From positions 8,246,001-8,310,000 of the forward strand of contig NC_134678.1 of assembly GCF_024713945.1 (NCBI RefSeq): DNA of 64,000 nucleotides, in the 5' to 3' direction. This stretch comes from Dermatophagoides farinae (taxonomy: Eukaryota; Arthropoda; Arachnida; Sarcoptiformes; Pyroglyphidae). Both the position numbers and the translations under genes were made by a program. Below are positions 45,631 through 58,254 of this stretch, one piece after another; position 1 is the first letter of the stretch, and every line of letters starts with the position of its first letter. The notes beneath the pieces are model-generated. The model was not told the DNA's origin, did no database searches, and saw only the letters and a list, made by a program, of their open reading frames with translations.

Positions 45631-48160
45631 TTTCCTTTCTATGTGTGCGTGTGTGTAGTGAACATCAACATGAACGAATTGAACAAATGGAATGGATGTG
45701 AATCGTATGTTTCGTTTACATTTTATAGGATTCCGTTTTCATCTCACAGCCACCAATATAAAGCGACCATTTTGCCAAACTTCTAACTCTGTAACACATT
45801 AGAATTATTACATCAAACCAATGCATACACCAAAACTAAGCTTCGAATGAGAGAAAATTGATTGCAATTTTCATAATGAAGATACATGACATTTTCGGTG
45901 AACAAATTGACTGCTGAACAAAGTCAATAAGAATAGATGGATGGACTGAAAGAATATAAAATTGTAAATTGTCTGTAGTGAGTAGCGCCACTGTGACAAT
46001 GATATGATTGTCAATTTCCAAACAATTATTCAGATAAGACTCACATTCGCATGAATAGCCATTGTTCGGATGAAGACAAACCAGGATATGATGATATATC
46101 CATTGCAATCAACACACAATTTTGAAGGATGAATTTTCTCCTCAAATTGAACGATATGTTTCCCATTCCATTCATCCGTTTCCTTGATCAAACTTTGGTT
46201 TGCTTGTTTGCTTGTTTGTTCTTCTCTTTAAATTGTTGATTGTTGATTGTTGATCTCATTTTTGTATTTCTCCCCTTTTCAATTTGATTGTGTTGAGTGA
46301 ACTATGGTGGGTGTTAGTCCGAATCGAGAATTTCCTACCAATTCACATGATTCGGTCATTCATTCTTGTTTATTAGTGAAATTAAATGAAAAATGAAAAA
46401 TATCATTCTCGTATGAATGGATCAAGACGGATTTTCTGAATTTGCAATCAATCTGATGAAATAGACGTCATATGATGATGATATTGAGTACATGTGTTAC
46501 TGACCGGCCATGATTATCTAGTTGGTCAGTTTGCAATTGATTGCCATTTATCAATCATTTATCGATTCGATGACAAATGACAAATGTAAATGAATGAATT
46601 ATTTGCACTATACATTTGTAATCGAATGCAATGTTTTTGTTGCTGTCAAATGATTGGGCATCGGGAAAATCCAATGTTGATCGAATGGATGGTGGAATAG
46701 GCATCATGTGTTCTGCATTGTGTCTGATTCTCATCATCATCATCATTCATCATCAATAACCTTAAAACCGGTTGATAATGAAATCTAATTTTCCATCGTC
46801 TTCATATATTCATTTAAGAATCTAGCGCCCTCAATCTGTTTGCTTAATCAAATGATTCATCGTTTAGCATTGACAATTTCTTTCTCTTGGGAGTTACCAT
46901 CTTTGTTTTGTCATCGATGTATCTGGTAGTTTATCAGTACTCCCACTATGTTTTGGAAAATCCTCACAAAAAACTAATAAACTAATAAACTTGATGAATT
47001 TTTTTCCATTGTCATTTTTCCCCGAATTAGATTAGTATTTGTATGATGTAATGTAATTGAAATTTAATCGTCATCATCATCATCATCATTTGTATTGTTA
47101 TTAATTACATCAATGGTACGTAGATGGTATTGTTGTCGGTGTGTAATTTAAATTTTGGCTACCAATTTGCCATCTAGTGATCACTTTTCAATTCTATTGA
47201 TCATTCGAACAAATGAAATGATGATCATGATAATGTTGATCATCACTTATTATTGTTAATTGTTAATTATTAATAATTAATGAAATTCAGACAATTTTCA
47301 TCAATCAATTGCAAAAGTGAAAGGGTCACTGAACATTTGTTGTTATTACCATCTTCAACTTTGGAATTTTATAATTATGAAATTGCATCGCACATTTCAA
47401 GTGAACATTTCAATTTGAAAGTTTCAATCTAGCATCTCTTTTATCAGATTATATCTTTATGGCCATTTACGAAAAAGATGTAATTTACTCAGAAAAAACA
47501 GGTATTTACGTTGTTTGTCATTCGATTCGATAATATTTATTTTATTTGTTACAATCAGAAGAAAAAACAAACATAAGAAGAATGGAAAATGCCATTGATT
47601 TGATAAAATTGACATTGGAAATGAACAGAATTCCATCAAAGACAAAAAAGAAAACATTGTAACCTTGAAAAGTGAGAGGCAAACATTTCAATTCATTTCT
47701 TTCCTTTTCTTTTTTTTTGACCATTTTATCATCATTTTCAATCACAACATCGATGGTCATCCTCATCAACGTTCAGTACATTATTTCTTCCTTATCGGAC
47801 AAATTAATCGTATTTTCAGCCTTTTTCATTGCAATTTACATCTTCATCATCATGCATCATCGTTCGAGTCATATGATGTTTTGGAAGAAAGAAAAATTAG
47901 CCAAAAACTAAAGAAAGATAGACGTCTCGAGTGTCGAATTTCGTCATCATCGTCATCATCCAAATATGATCATCATCTTTTTTATGCTATATAACCTATG
48001 ATGATGATGATGATGATGATGTAGTCTTTTTCTTTCTCTCAATTTTTCGCTTGTTGTTTTTTTTGGGAAAATACCAGTGTGCCTTGCAAACTTCTACACA
48101 AGTGTGGAATCCATATAATCCATATAAAAGCATGTATTGTTGTATAATTGAAAACTAAAA

Positions 48161-48205
48161 AATGAATGGTGATCACATACACATGAAATGTGATCACCAT
48201 TCATT
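48161..48205. repeat. Perfect 18-bp inverted repeat with 9-nt loop
   Basis: The left arm AATGAATGGTGATCACAT (48161-48178) and the right arm at 48188-48205 are exact reverse complements around the 9-base spacer ACACATGAA. Both arms contain the TGATCA palindrome. It lies in the middle of the gene desert. Confidence 0.85.
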
Positions 48206-51136
48206 CAGCAGTATCTGCAGTATCATGCACGACTACAATATCATCAAAATCGACCATTCTTGTGATTATATAGATTTTGTCGCCTGCGCTGAAGAATATA
48301 TATTGGAAATATATATCGCATTGCTCTCGTTTGTTGTACCCAACAAACATTCTAGTCATTTTCTCTCTGTGAATCAATGAATCTATCTACAACATAATAC
48401 ACATCCAGGTTTCTGCTTTTTCTGGTTGCTTACTTTTTGTCGGTAAAATTGAAGAAGAAGAAGAAGCATATACATCCAGAAAAAAAAACAAAATTCATTC
48501 ATCCAACGAACAGACGAGCTTCATTCATCACCATGATGATGATGATGGTTATATTGGACATATGATCATCGAAAACAACCACTCCAGATTCGCCTGCCGC
48601 ATCGAATCATCAACCAAAGCCAAATACAACGGAGACGAAGAAACGTGGTTGGATGAAAATAAAACAAGCATAGATCTATTGATTGATTGGCCCGCCGAAA
48701 AGAAAATTTGCATTTATATTCATTGAATTGACCAAATTTCACCAATAATTGTCAAAATTACGACCAATTTGTCATTTGTGAGCTCACATATCATCAACAC
48801 AAGTCTGTCGTGATATATACAAGTTTATAGTCACTGACAAGATATTCATTGGAAATAATCATCATCATCATCATTCATCATTCATCACAAGTAAGTGTCA
48901 TGTGATTTTCTATCTTGTCTCATTGTTCATTGTTGATTATTGATGATGAGAAATACCAGAAACAAAAATAGTCCATATAGAATTATTGGATATTGGACAT
49001 GTTATCTTGTTTATCGATTTTTCTCACTATTTGATTGATTCATTTGTCATGATTAGATATGAGAACGACATTCAAATAAGTGTGCTTGTCTTTGTATGTG
49101 TGTGTAATCAAGAGAAATAAATCTTTTGAAGAAAAACGTATGATCAACAAATACATCAAAATTCCAAATGACGAGTTAGCAAGAAGAATCTGTCTATTTC
49201 ATTAGATATATGAATCCATGTAAGCACCGTTAATCCCAATGTGTTGTATATTTTTTTGTCTCAACAAAAAAAAAACAAAGCAAAAGTTTAATTAGTTTTC
49301 CATTCATTCTCATTGATTGATTGTAATAATTGATCCGTAAGAGTAAAATGAATAATTGAATTTTCGTTTCACAATTTCGTAATGATGATCCAAGGATTAT
49401 ATAAGATCATTTCTAGCGTGGTCGATCCATCATTTTGTTCTTTTCACGACTCACATTTTCCAGAGAATTTTAATATCGACCAGATAATATCTTTTCTCCA
49501 CTCTATGAGTGTGTGTGTGTGTTGTTAATTTTAGTTAACAACAAAGTTTTTCATTTCAGTCGACAAAAGAGATATGTACAAACTCATAAATAAGTAATTT
49601 TCCAATTGAGGAGTATTTTTGGCAGAGAAAACCAGAAATTGATTGTCAAAGAATGAAACATTAACTTGAAGGTTATCTTTCTAATCACTTGCCTACTCCA
49701 ATATATCCGGTACAATCTAATTGATTCATTCATTTCGTGTGTGATGAATCAACCATTTGATAGTCACATGATTGTGTTTTATTGAATGAATGGTGTTGTC
49801 ATTTGGATTGGAAAAATCTCCTTTTTTTCAATTTATTAGTTAATTTTGTAAAAAAATCCCATGATACGAATCGGTTAATTAAGTCGAATCGAAATGAAAA
49901 TATCTAGAATCGAATTGGATTCAAATTGAAAAAAGAAACGAAAACAAAAACAAAAATTGTCAATAACCACTTGATAAACAAGCATATACAGGTCTCTCTC
50001 TCTCTCTGTGTGTGTGTGTGTATCAAATGCTAAGATTAATTTGTAGAAAAATAGAAAAATTTCCCGATAATTTTAGAGATTCGTTTGCTGTTTTCGAGCA
50101 TTTTTTCCTTTTGATTAGATTCGATAATCATATTCAAAATACGAATTACAATCAAACAAACAAGCAAAAAAAAGAGTTCACTAGTTTCATTGCCGTATCA
50201 AAAAGTTTTTATCGATTTAGTTATTAGTAATTTTTGTTTTTTTTATTTTTATTTTATTTTATTTTGTGATGTTGTTGTTGTCAATCGAATCAAATCAGGA
50301 TACGGCAACTTTGAACTTGAAAATTTCCAAAAAAAAACATTAATAACCATTAAAATAGACCTTTGGATTATGGTAGGATTTTGATTGAAATGTTTAAATC
50401 TTTTTCGGATTCATTCATTTATTGGCCAGTTTGATGTGCAAAGGAAATGCTGCCAGATATGGTGGTGTGCGTGTGTGTGTGTGTGTTTTTATCATGACCG
50501 GAAATACGTCGATAATCTTGTGAATGTAGCAAGCTTTATTCAGGATATATGCTATAGGCTACTTTGTATACGTAAATGGTGATGTTGATCGGTATTTTCC
50601 ATTATCAATGTCAAGGTTGACCTTGTCGTATTTTCTTCATCACTCGCGCACTCATTGATTGAGATAAATATTATGACATTAGATGATTTCTACATTTCAA
50701 TCACTTATTTTGTTGTCGTTTGACATTAATCAATCGATTGGGCTGTTTGCCAAGAAAAGTTTTCCATTCATTCACATTATCATCCTGATCATCATCATCG
50801 TTGACACACTATCACGATGTTGTCGTTGTTTTTTGGGCAATTCTAATTTGATTCAAGATAGAAAAAAGATTCTCTTTTCCATTTTGTTGACTGATAACAA
50901 TTATTTATCTCGATGGTGGTGATGATTAACAACGTAACAAGCGTTCAATGATTTGATCATGTTGAAAAATAAACATCAGTGATTTTCAACTGTCGTCTGA
51001 TGTGTTTCACATGGACTTTTTTCTTGCTAGAAAAAAAAGGTTGAAGACCACTGCCTTTTGTTGGTCGTGAAATCAAAGTTTTTATTTTCTGGTTATTTTC
51101 AATGTCGGTGCGTTTGTTCACTACCACTTGCACACA

Positions 51137-51144
51137 TATAAAAT
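51137..51144 (+). promoter_or_regulatory. TATA-like box upstream of glycerol kinase
   Basis: TATAAAAT, 131 bp before the first in-frame ATG. A start about 30 bp downstream would give a short leader that contains one upstream ATG (51180-51182) opening a brief ORF. Confidence 0.35.
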
Positions 51145-51267
51145 AGAATTGCATTCGAACCAAATCATTGGGTTATCACATGAAAGCACAGAAAAGATCT
51201 ACACTGCGTTTAGCGTGATTAATTGATTGTTTGATTGAATTTGAAATAACATAATAATAATAATATT

Positions 51268-53421
51268 ATGCTTTTAGAAAGTTCATCATTACCGAATCAA
51301 CCATCATTGAACGGTCAAAACATGTCATATTCATCATCCATCATACTCGAAGCAGAGGATGATCATCATCATGGACGACATCAAACAAACCACAATCATC
51401 ATCATCATGAGAATGGTGACACAATAATACGATCGAATAGACTTGTGGCTGCAATCGATCAGGGAACATCATCATCAAGGTTTTTAGTTTTTTCCACTGA
51501 AACCGGTGAATTGGTCACATATCATCAGATTGAAATAAAAAAAATCTATCCAAATGAAGGATGGGTGGAACAAGATCCTGCCGAAATATTGTCATCGGTT
51601 ACACGTTGTATAGATGTTGTTGCGAAAAAACTTCCTGAATTGGGTTTCCAAATATCCGATATCCGTTGTGTTGGCGTTACGAATCAACGTGAATCCACTA
51701 TACTCTGGGAACGTACAACAGGTATGTGTTGTTGAGTAATGATATGACTAATGATTTGAATCCTAGGAAAAGCATTGTATAATTCGATTGTATGGCTTGA
51801 TAATCGTACTAGTGATCTAGTTGAGACCGTAATCGATCGAGTGCCAGGACGTGATATGAATTGGCTCAAAAGTAAAACCGGCCTACCGATATCGACATAT
51901 TTTAGTGCGCTAAAAATAAAATGGCTTATCAAAAACGTTGCCGAAGTTCGTCGATCAATGCTGGCTGGTACATTAATGTTCGGTACAATCGATTCGTGGT
52001 TGCTATGGAATCTAACTGGCAAACATTTGACCGATGTTACCAATGCAAGTCGTACATTATTGATGGACCTAGAAACACTTGAATGGGATGCATGGTTATG
52101 TGATTTTTTCAAGATTCCAATCTCGATTCTACCAGAAATAAAGCCATCCAGTTCAATGTTTGGCGAGATACAAAATGGACCACTCAGGTCGATACCAATA
52201 ACCGGTGTGATTGGCGATCAAAATGCAGCTCTTGTTGGCCAGAAATGCCTAAGCATTGGCCAGATTAAAGTTACCTATGGTACTGGAGCATTTCTTATGC
52301 AAAATATCGGACCAGGACCATTGCATGGTGCATACAAGAATGTGCCGGAAGAAGCTCGTCATAAACTGTTGACTACTGTCGCATTCAAATTGGGTGATGA
52401 AATGGCTTGGTATGCGTTGGAAGGATCGATTGCCATTGCTGGCGCAGCTATTACATGGCTACGTGATAATCTTGAACTGATTGATAATTATGGCCAGGTT
52501 GAAGATCTAGCCCGAATGGATTCCAATTCAGGTGGCCTATATTTTGTTCCAGCATTCCAAGGTTTATATGCCCCATATTGGGATGCATATGCATCCGGTT
52601 TGATAATTGGCATATCACAATTTACGAGAAAATCTCATCTAGTTCGAGCTACATTGGAAGGTGTTGCCTATCAGACAAACGATATACTTTGCCTCATGCG
52701 TAATGGCCTCAATTATGGTATCCGTGTTGATGGTGGTATGAGCTCCAATGATTTATTATGTCAAATTCTATCCAATGTTACCGGCAATCTAATTCTACGT
52801 GCAAAAATGGCTGAATCAACAGCATTTGGTGCTGCATTAGTTGCCAGTCATCATTGTGGTCTATGGGAACGTTTATTGAAAGCTGACCATAATCATCAAC
52901 AACTCCAAATTAATGATGACATTTTAGCAACTAATTTTAATAATAATAATCAGTCAGCCATGAATAATGGAAAAATATGCAATGGCAATATTTCCAATAA
53001 ATTACAACCACAACAAGATTCAACATTCGATCATATAAAACGACAACTATCATCATTTCTATCATCATCATCATCATCATCAACAACAACAACAACAACA
53101 ACAACATCACTATCACCATCATCAACATTATCATCATCATCAACATCACAACCGCCCAAATCAACGGCACAATTATTATGTGAACCAATCAATGAAACGA
53201 TGAAACTTCAATATGATCTATTTCGACCGGAATTGGATGAAGATCAACGTCAAGAACGAATCGAAAATTGGCGTGCTGCCGTACGACGATCACGAAAATG
53301 GATTCGAATCAATGAACAAAAAGAACAGAAACGTGTAGAATATCTACGATTATCTACATTGCCCATGACTTTTTTCATCATTTCAACGCTTGGACTTTGT
53401 ATCCTAAGCAGGCGATTTTAA
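51268..53421 (+). CDS. GK: Glycerol kinase with tail anchor
   Basis: Two exons: 51268-51721 and 51767-53421, a 45-bp intron, 702 residues. The enzyme phosphorylates glycerol with ATP to give sn-glycerol-3-phosphate. FGGY-family blocks: VAAIDQGTSSSRFLVFSTET, WVEQDPAEIL, VGVTNQRESTILWERTTGKA, YNSIVWLDNRTSD, FGTIDSWLLWNLTG, TDVTNASRTLLMDL, GVIGDQNAALVGQ, VTYGTGAFLMQNIG, FVPAFQGLYAPYWDAYASG and YGIRVDGGMSSNDLLCQI. The protein is longer than usual because of a His-rich N-terminus and an Asn/Gln then poly-Ser/Thr insert (about residues 530-620) before the conserved C-terminal helix. It ends PMTFFIISTLGLCILSRRF, a hydrophobic tail with basic end as in mitochondrial-outer-membrane glycerol kinases. 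The first ATG lies in TATTATGCTTTTAG|AAAG, which could also be a splice acceptor, so the true N-terminus is uncertain. Confidence 0.95.
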
Positions 53422-53715
53422 TTGTTCAGAATTGTAAATCAGTGATTTTGTTTAAATTAATTTCACTGACCTTGAAAACCTTCTTTGTTGAACAAATGAT
53501 TACCTGTTTTGATTCTTTGCATTTATTTATTTTTGTTATGAAAAAAATGGAAATGAAAATGGAAATCGAAATGAAAATAAAAATTTTATATCAATTCACA
53601 ATCAAGGCTTCGGAAATGTTTCGGAAATATTTGATGAGAAAAAGTTTGCCAAAAAAATCTCAAGTCTCGAATCGTGCACATGGTGTTTTTTGTTTCATTG
53701 GCCGTGAATCGAGTT
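53422..53715. other. Glycerol kinase 3' region and DNTTIP2 promoter
   Basis: Contains an AATAAA at 53576-53581, probably the glycerol kinase polyadenylation signal, followed by the leader of the next gene. Total spacing between the coding regions is under 300 bp. Confidence 0.45.
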
Positions 53716-54836
53716 ATGATGATGATGGATCGATGTTCGGAAACTGAATCCAATTGTAGTGAAAGTTCGTTATCGTCGTTGCGTTCTTCGAAAATGTATG
53801 TAAAAAGTGGCTACCTATTATTGAATCCAAATGATCGTATACTGGAAAATCGTTTCGAATCGATTGTCTCAAAGCATACACAATTCTCAAATTTAGAATG
53901 CCTAAAGACCATCAACATGGATGACAGTAAGTTGATTATTATTGATTGATTGATTGATGATTGTACTCTATCAATGAATGTTTAGTTTTTTTCAAACTTG
54001 AACAATTGAAAATTCGAACGAGAAATACATCAAACAATGAACTGTCGATGATGATGTATAACAGGGAAAATATTGGCCTGACTGAAGAAGACTTTAAACT
54101 TGGCATCGACGTCGATGATGACTATGAAAATGTAAAAGATATTTCCCAACAATTCAAACATGTATTCGGTACATCAATCGGTGATCATCATCAAAACGAA
54201 AACGATGAACCTTATCTTCAATTTGATTTACCTTTAATTGAACAACGTAAACGATTGAATAAAAATGTGATGAATCATCGAACGAAAGATTTACAATCGA
54301 AAACTACACTAACCGATGATATTGAACAACAACTGATGATCAAACCATTACGGGTATCGCGGCGACAACGAAAGAAAATTCTTTGCGAACAGCGAAAACG
54401 TTCATTGCCACAATGGTTTAATATGCCACGCGTGGAAGAGATTAGCAAAGAAATGGAAAAAGATCTAATGGCATTGAAAATGCGTCGTGTATGGAATCCG
54501 AAACAATTTTATAAAAAATCAAGTCAGATTTCGGCTGGCCATGATGAGATGGACGAGAGGTCCAAATATTTCCAGATTGGTACCGTGCAGCAAACGGCTA
54601 GTGATTATTATTCCGGACGAATAACACGTCGCGAGAGGAAACAAACTATTCTCGATGAATTAATGTCCGATGCTCAATTGAAAGCGTTTAATAGACGTAA
54701 AATGCAGAAAGCAATGACAAGAAATTCACGATTGAAAATGATGATGCAACGTGCCAAATTACGACGAATGAAGAAAAAGATTCGAGAGATGAAGCAGAGA
54801 AAAGTAATTGCAAGCCAACGATTCAATCTGGATTGA
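53716..54836 (+). CDS. DNTTIP2: Fcf2-domain pre-rRNA processing protein (DNTTIP2 homologue)
   Basis: Two exons: 53716-53926 and 53986-54836, 353 residues. The C-terminal third is an Fcf2 domain: SLPQWFNMPRVEEISKEMEK, LMALKMRRVWNPKQFYKKSS, KYFQIGTVQQTASDYYSGRI and TRRERKQTILDELMSDAQLK, closely matching human DNTTIP2/TdIF2 (KWFDMPRTE, DPKRFYKK, KYFQIGTV, TKKERKRTLVEELL). The very basic end (RRMKKKIREMKQRK) suits a nucleolar protein. Fcf2/DNTTIP2 belongs to the SSU processome that makes 18S rRNA. Four consecutive ATG codons start at 53716, and an in-frame ATG at 53680 would add 12 residues. It converges on the acyltransferase gene with 31 bp between stop codons. Confidence 0.9.
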
Positions 54837-54867
54837 TGGTTGACATTGTTTCCTGTTCAAGTTGAGC

Positions 54868-56060
54868 CTATTTGATCACCAATTGAATGTGGCAATCCCC
54901 ATTACATTGATGTTTGTATTGTTCATATAATCTACGTAAGGCTTCAATGTACTGTTTTTGTAAATGATCAATGTCTTGTTCGGTTGGTTGACATATTTCT
55001 TCATCGATCAAGATTGGTTCACCGACTGTTTTTGTCAAACAAAAGAAAAGGCAATTTCTAAGTAAATATTTGATTTGTCAAGTAAAAGTGTCAGATTAAT
55101 CATTGTTTACCAATAGTCCAAACTGGTTTTCGAAGAGGAAATAACAGGCAATTTCCATAGAACAATTTGAATGGAAATCCAAGTAGAGATTTTATTGTTT
55201 CTTGTACCGACTCTATCCACGGCCAATTGGGCATATCTACATTGTGATAGAGATCATTCTCGCCAAACGATATAACGGGTACAATGGATGCTCTGTTCGA
55301 TTATAGCACAATTGAATGCAACTATACGTCCGTCTATATATAGCATAGTATTTTATGTTTACCTGTTTTTCAGTGCTAAACGTAAAAAACCACGACGTTT
55401 CTTAACGATCATCACTAATTGTTGTGGCGAACATTCAATAGCTTCACGAGTGCCGCCAATCATAATGGCTACGACTTGTCCGTTTGATTTTTTCCGTTTC
55501 AAAATGTATTCAATACTTTGGGCTTTAGCCGAACAATAGCCCAATGCGAGAAGAATTTCACGATAGAATGGCAGCCAAAATTGTTGAGATACGGTAACCA
55601 TATGTGAATCGAGACCGGGAAATAGTCGTGAAAATTGTTGACCATCAGTAGTGAGTGAATGAACGGTGGCGATACTGAATATTCCATGTGGATGACAGGC
55701 GAATATGTAGTTCCGATCGGCCGATAATGGCAATGCTGTCGTGCGAATCAAACGTATTGGAAAGTAATCGGTAAAATATGACCAGAACCCTAGGCTTCGT
55801 AACCATGGCCATGGTCGAGAACCACGATCACAAGTGGGAAAATCATAGATATACCATATTAGATAGGCTATTGCCAACGGATTCAATTGCAATAAAAGTG
55901 GTAGGTAAAACACGGGAATAGTGATGATAACAATCGTATAGAATGAATAATGCAACCAATAAGCAAAGGTGGGCGACATGTTCACATTCATTGTCTTCGA
56001 AACGACTAACTCGGCATATAACAATATAACGCCGAACGACAAGTTTGTTGATTTTCCCAT
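54868..56060 (-). CDS. DGAT2/MOGAT-family acyltransferase
   Basis: Three exons: 56060-55363, 55292-55111 and 55025-54868, 345 residues. This family esterifies mono- or diacylglycerol with acyl-CoA at the ER, giving storage fat. Two N-terminal membrane segments (HYSFYTIVIITIPVFYLPLL and neighbours) are followed by WSYFTDYFPIRLIRTTAL, the catalytic HPHG motif in YIFACHPHGIFSIATVHSL, FRLPFYRE-like WLPFYREILLALGYCSAKAQ, VVAIMIGGTREAIECSP, KKRRGFLRLALKNRASIVPV, ISFGENDLYHN, and the end KPVWTIVGEPILIDEEI. These match MOGAT2 and DGAT2 about equally, so the substrate is left open. It faces sorbitol dehydrogenase across about 0.9 kb and overlaps DNTTIP2 at the 3' end. The first 20 residues lack similarity, and an upstream exon is possible. 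Confidence 0.92.
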
Positions 56061-56959
56061 TCCATCGACAATGTTGTACTAACAAGAGATACGGCAGACA
56101 AGGCATTGTTTTATTAACAAAAAAAAAATTGACGTCAAAGAAATGTTTTCTCATTTTTTTGTTAAAATGATAAATGATTGATTTGTAAATTAATCCGATT
56201 TGAACAACTTGTGAGCTATGATTTGGGCATAAATCTGTGTTGTTTACACATAAACATTCGAATGGAAATGAAATTTCGAAAAAAATGGCAATTTCTATTG
56301 AAAATGGATGAAAAAGTAAATACAATTGCAAGGTATGTTTAATGATTAATTGTATCGAACGATCGATTGTGATTGAATTGAATTCGATCGAATGAAAGAA
56401 AGTGATTCTAGTGAATAGTTGCAGATGATCTTTATTTAGATTTGCAATTTGCAATCATGATGAAACGGATTCATAGTTTTTTCTGGTCCATGTAGTTTTG
56501 TTTTGTTCTTTTTCGCCATATGTCGATAGTTGCATTTTTCATGCATGTGTTCATTCAGTGAATATGGTGATGAGAATTGGCTAAGTGAATACTATTGGCA
56601 GGATTCTGTGTACAGTATCCAGTGGATACACCATAGGCTATATAATTGTCTGTTGTTTTGTGATGCAACAATCTGATTCATTTACATCATTTTCTCATCC
56701 CATTGCGGCGAATTGCCCTTGTGATCGGCGAAATTTGTACTTTTTCTTTCAACACTCACACCAAATCATTCGATCTGATTCTTTCAGAATCCTGTTTGTG
56801 TGTGTGTGTTTGTCTGGTTGTCATTCTTGGTATAGTTGTTGCTGAGGAAAGTACCTGACAAGAATAGAATGTCAGTATGTAGTTTGCTTTGCAATATGTT
56901 GTCATTCTAATTTTGGTTCATTTTTGTTCTTGTTCTCGATACAGATCAACTGGGACAAG
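56061..56959. other. Divergent intergenic region between acyltransferase and sorbitol dehydrogenase
   Basis: No gene supported. It holds both promoters and a (GT)n tract near 56797-56810. An acceptor-like CGATACAG precedes the dehydrogenase ATG by about 15 bp (56937-56944), so an untranslated first exon is possible. Confidence 0.4.
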
Positions 56960-58254
56960 ATGGCAACCCCATTATCAAACGACTTGTTTCATAAGGAAAA
57001 TCTTGCCGTAGTTCTGTATGGCCAAAACGACATTCGTCTTGAACAGTGGCCGTTACCCGATAAGCTTGAGAATGATGGTGAAAAAGATGTTTGATTAATT
57101 GATGATTCACTAATGATTGTTGTTTATTGAATAGAAGTTCTACTACGATCGCATAGTACCGGCATTTGTGGTACTGACCTTCATTTATGGCGTCAAGCTC
57201 AAGTAGCTGATTTCCGTTTGCAACGTCCATTCTGTTTGGGTCATGAACCATCGGCTGTGGTCATGAAATGTGGTTGCAATGTTCATCATCTAAAACCGGG
57301 TGATCGTGTTGCTGTTGAACCGGCCATCCCGTGTTTGAAATGTGACCGATGTCGTTCAGGTCGCTACAATCTTTGTCCGGTATCCAATGAACAATCACAT
57401 GGCCTACCGAATTCCGACGGTTCATTACGTCGTTATTACACACATCGTGCAGATTTCTGTTTCAAGTCAGTACTGGTGGTGGTGTATATATTAATGATAA
57501 TGAAATGACATTCATTTTTTTTACAGATTACCTGATTCCATCTCATTGGAAGAAGGTGCATTGATTGAAGCATTGGCTGTAGTGATTCATGCTTGTCGTC
57601 GGGTCAAGATTCAACCCGGTGATTCGGTTCTAGTCTGTGGTGCCGGTCCAGTTGGTGTAATGGCCATGTTGGCTGCCAAAGCATTTGGTTCGAATCGTGT
57701 CTGTGTGACCGATATCAAACAGACTCGTTTAGATTTGGCCCAACAAATGGGTGCCGATCATTGTTATTGGATTGATTTGTCACAAAAAGATTTGAATGAA
57801 AAAGATCGTGCTGCACACATTGTCGAGATGATGGGTCGACCACCAGATATTACGCTAGAATGTACGGGCGTTGCATCATCACAATCGATGGCCATTCACG
57901 CAACTAAACACGGTGGTCGCATTGCTATCGTGGGCCTTGGACCACCTTCGAACGGTATCCCATTGTCGACAATGACCATGAAAGAAATTGATTTGATTGG
58001 TGTTTGTCGCATTAAAGACGAGTAAGCCCAATCTTTCTTATCCAATAATTGGTTTTTGTTTGTTAATTGATTTCTTGATTAATTGCAGCTATTCATTGGC
58101 AATTGAACTGATTGACAGTGGTAAAATCAATGTAAAACCATTGATTACACAACGTTTTCCCATTGAACAAGCATTAGAAGCGTTTCATTTACTTGGTTCA
58201 GCCGGTAACGACCAAAGTGTTGTGAAAGTATTGATACAATACAACGACGATTGA
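56960..58254 (+). CDS. SORD: Sorbitol dehydrogenase (zinc, medium-chain)
   Basis: Four exons: 56960-57077, 57135-57465, 57527-58021 and 58089-58254, 369 residues (human 357). It oxidises sorbitol and related polyols to ketoses with NAD+. The catalytic zinc site is in STGICGTDLHLW, with Cys, and LGHEPSAVV, with His-Glu. The structural zinc loop is CLKCDRCRSGRYNLC with four Cys. The Rossmann motif is VLVCGAGPVGVMAMLAAKAF, followed by VCVTDIKQTRLDLAQQMGAD with an Asp that favours NAD. HGGRIAIVGLGPP and INVKPLITQRFPIEQALEAF finish the family pattern. The first intron uses a GTGAAA donor, which is weak but gives the only in-frame join. Polyadenylation signals lie at 58410-58419. Confidence 0.94.

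Larger units (their letters stand above)
45631..51267. other. 5.6-kb gene desert
   Basis: No coding region is supported on either strand; ORFs here are short and His/Ile/Ser-rich. It contains a perfect hairpin (48161-48205), an ATC run at about 47073-47090, a GAT run at about 47999-48020, (GT)n tracts near 49507-49520, 50007-50020 and 50469-50485, and a (TC)n tract near 49993-50006. A sequence CACAAGTAAGTG near 48888-48899 looks like a splice donor and could end an untranslated first exon of glycerol kinase. That is speculative. Confidence 0.4.

Noticed and set aside
48161-48205. Reading the 18-bp hairpin as a microRNA precursor
   Set aside because: The stem is too short and too perfect for an animal pre-miRNA of about 60-80 nt, and no extended pairing continues outside the arms.
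51684-52112. 142-codon minus-strand ORF opposite glycerol kinase
   Set aside because: Antisense to the conserved FGGY core, which explains its length.
55843-56454. 203-codon minus-strand ORF upstream of the acyltransferase
   Set aside because: Composition is Phe/Ile/Tyr/His-rich translated AT-rich DNA, and it overlaps the start of the acyltransferase in a different frame.
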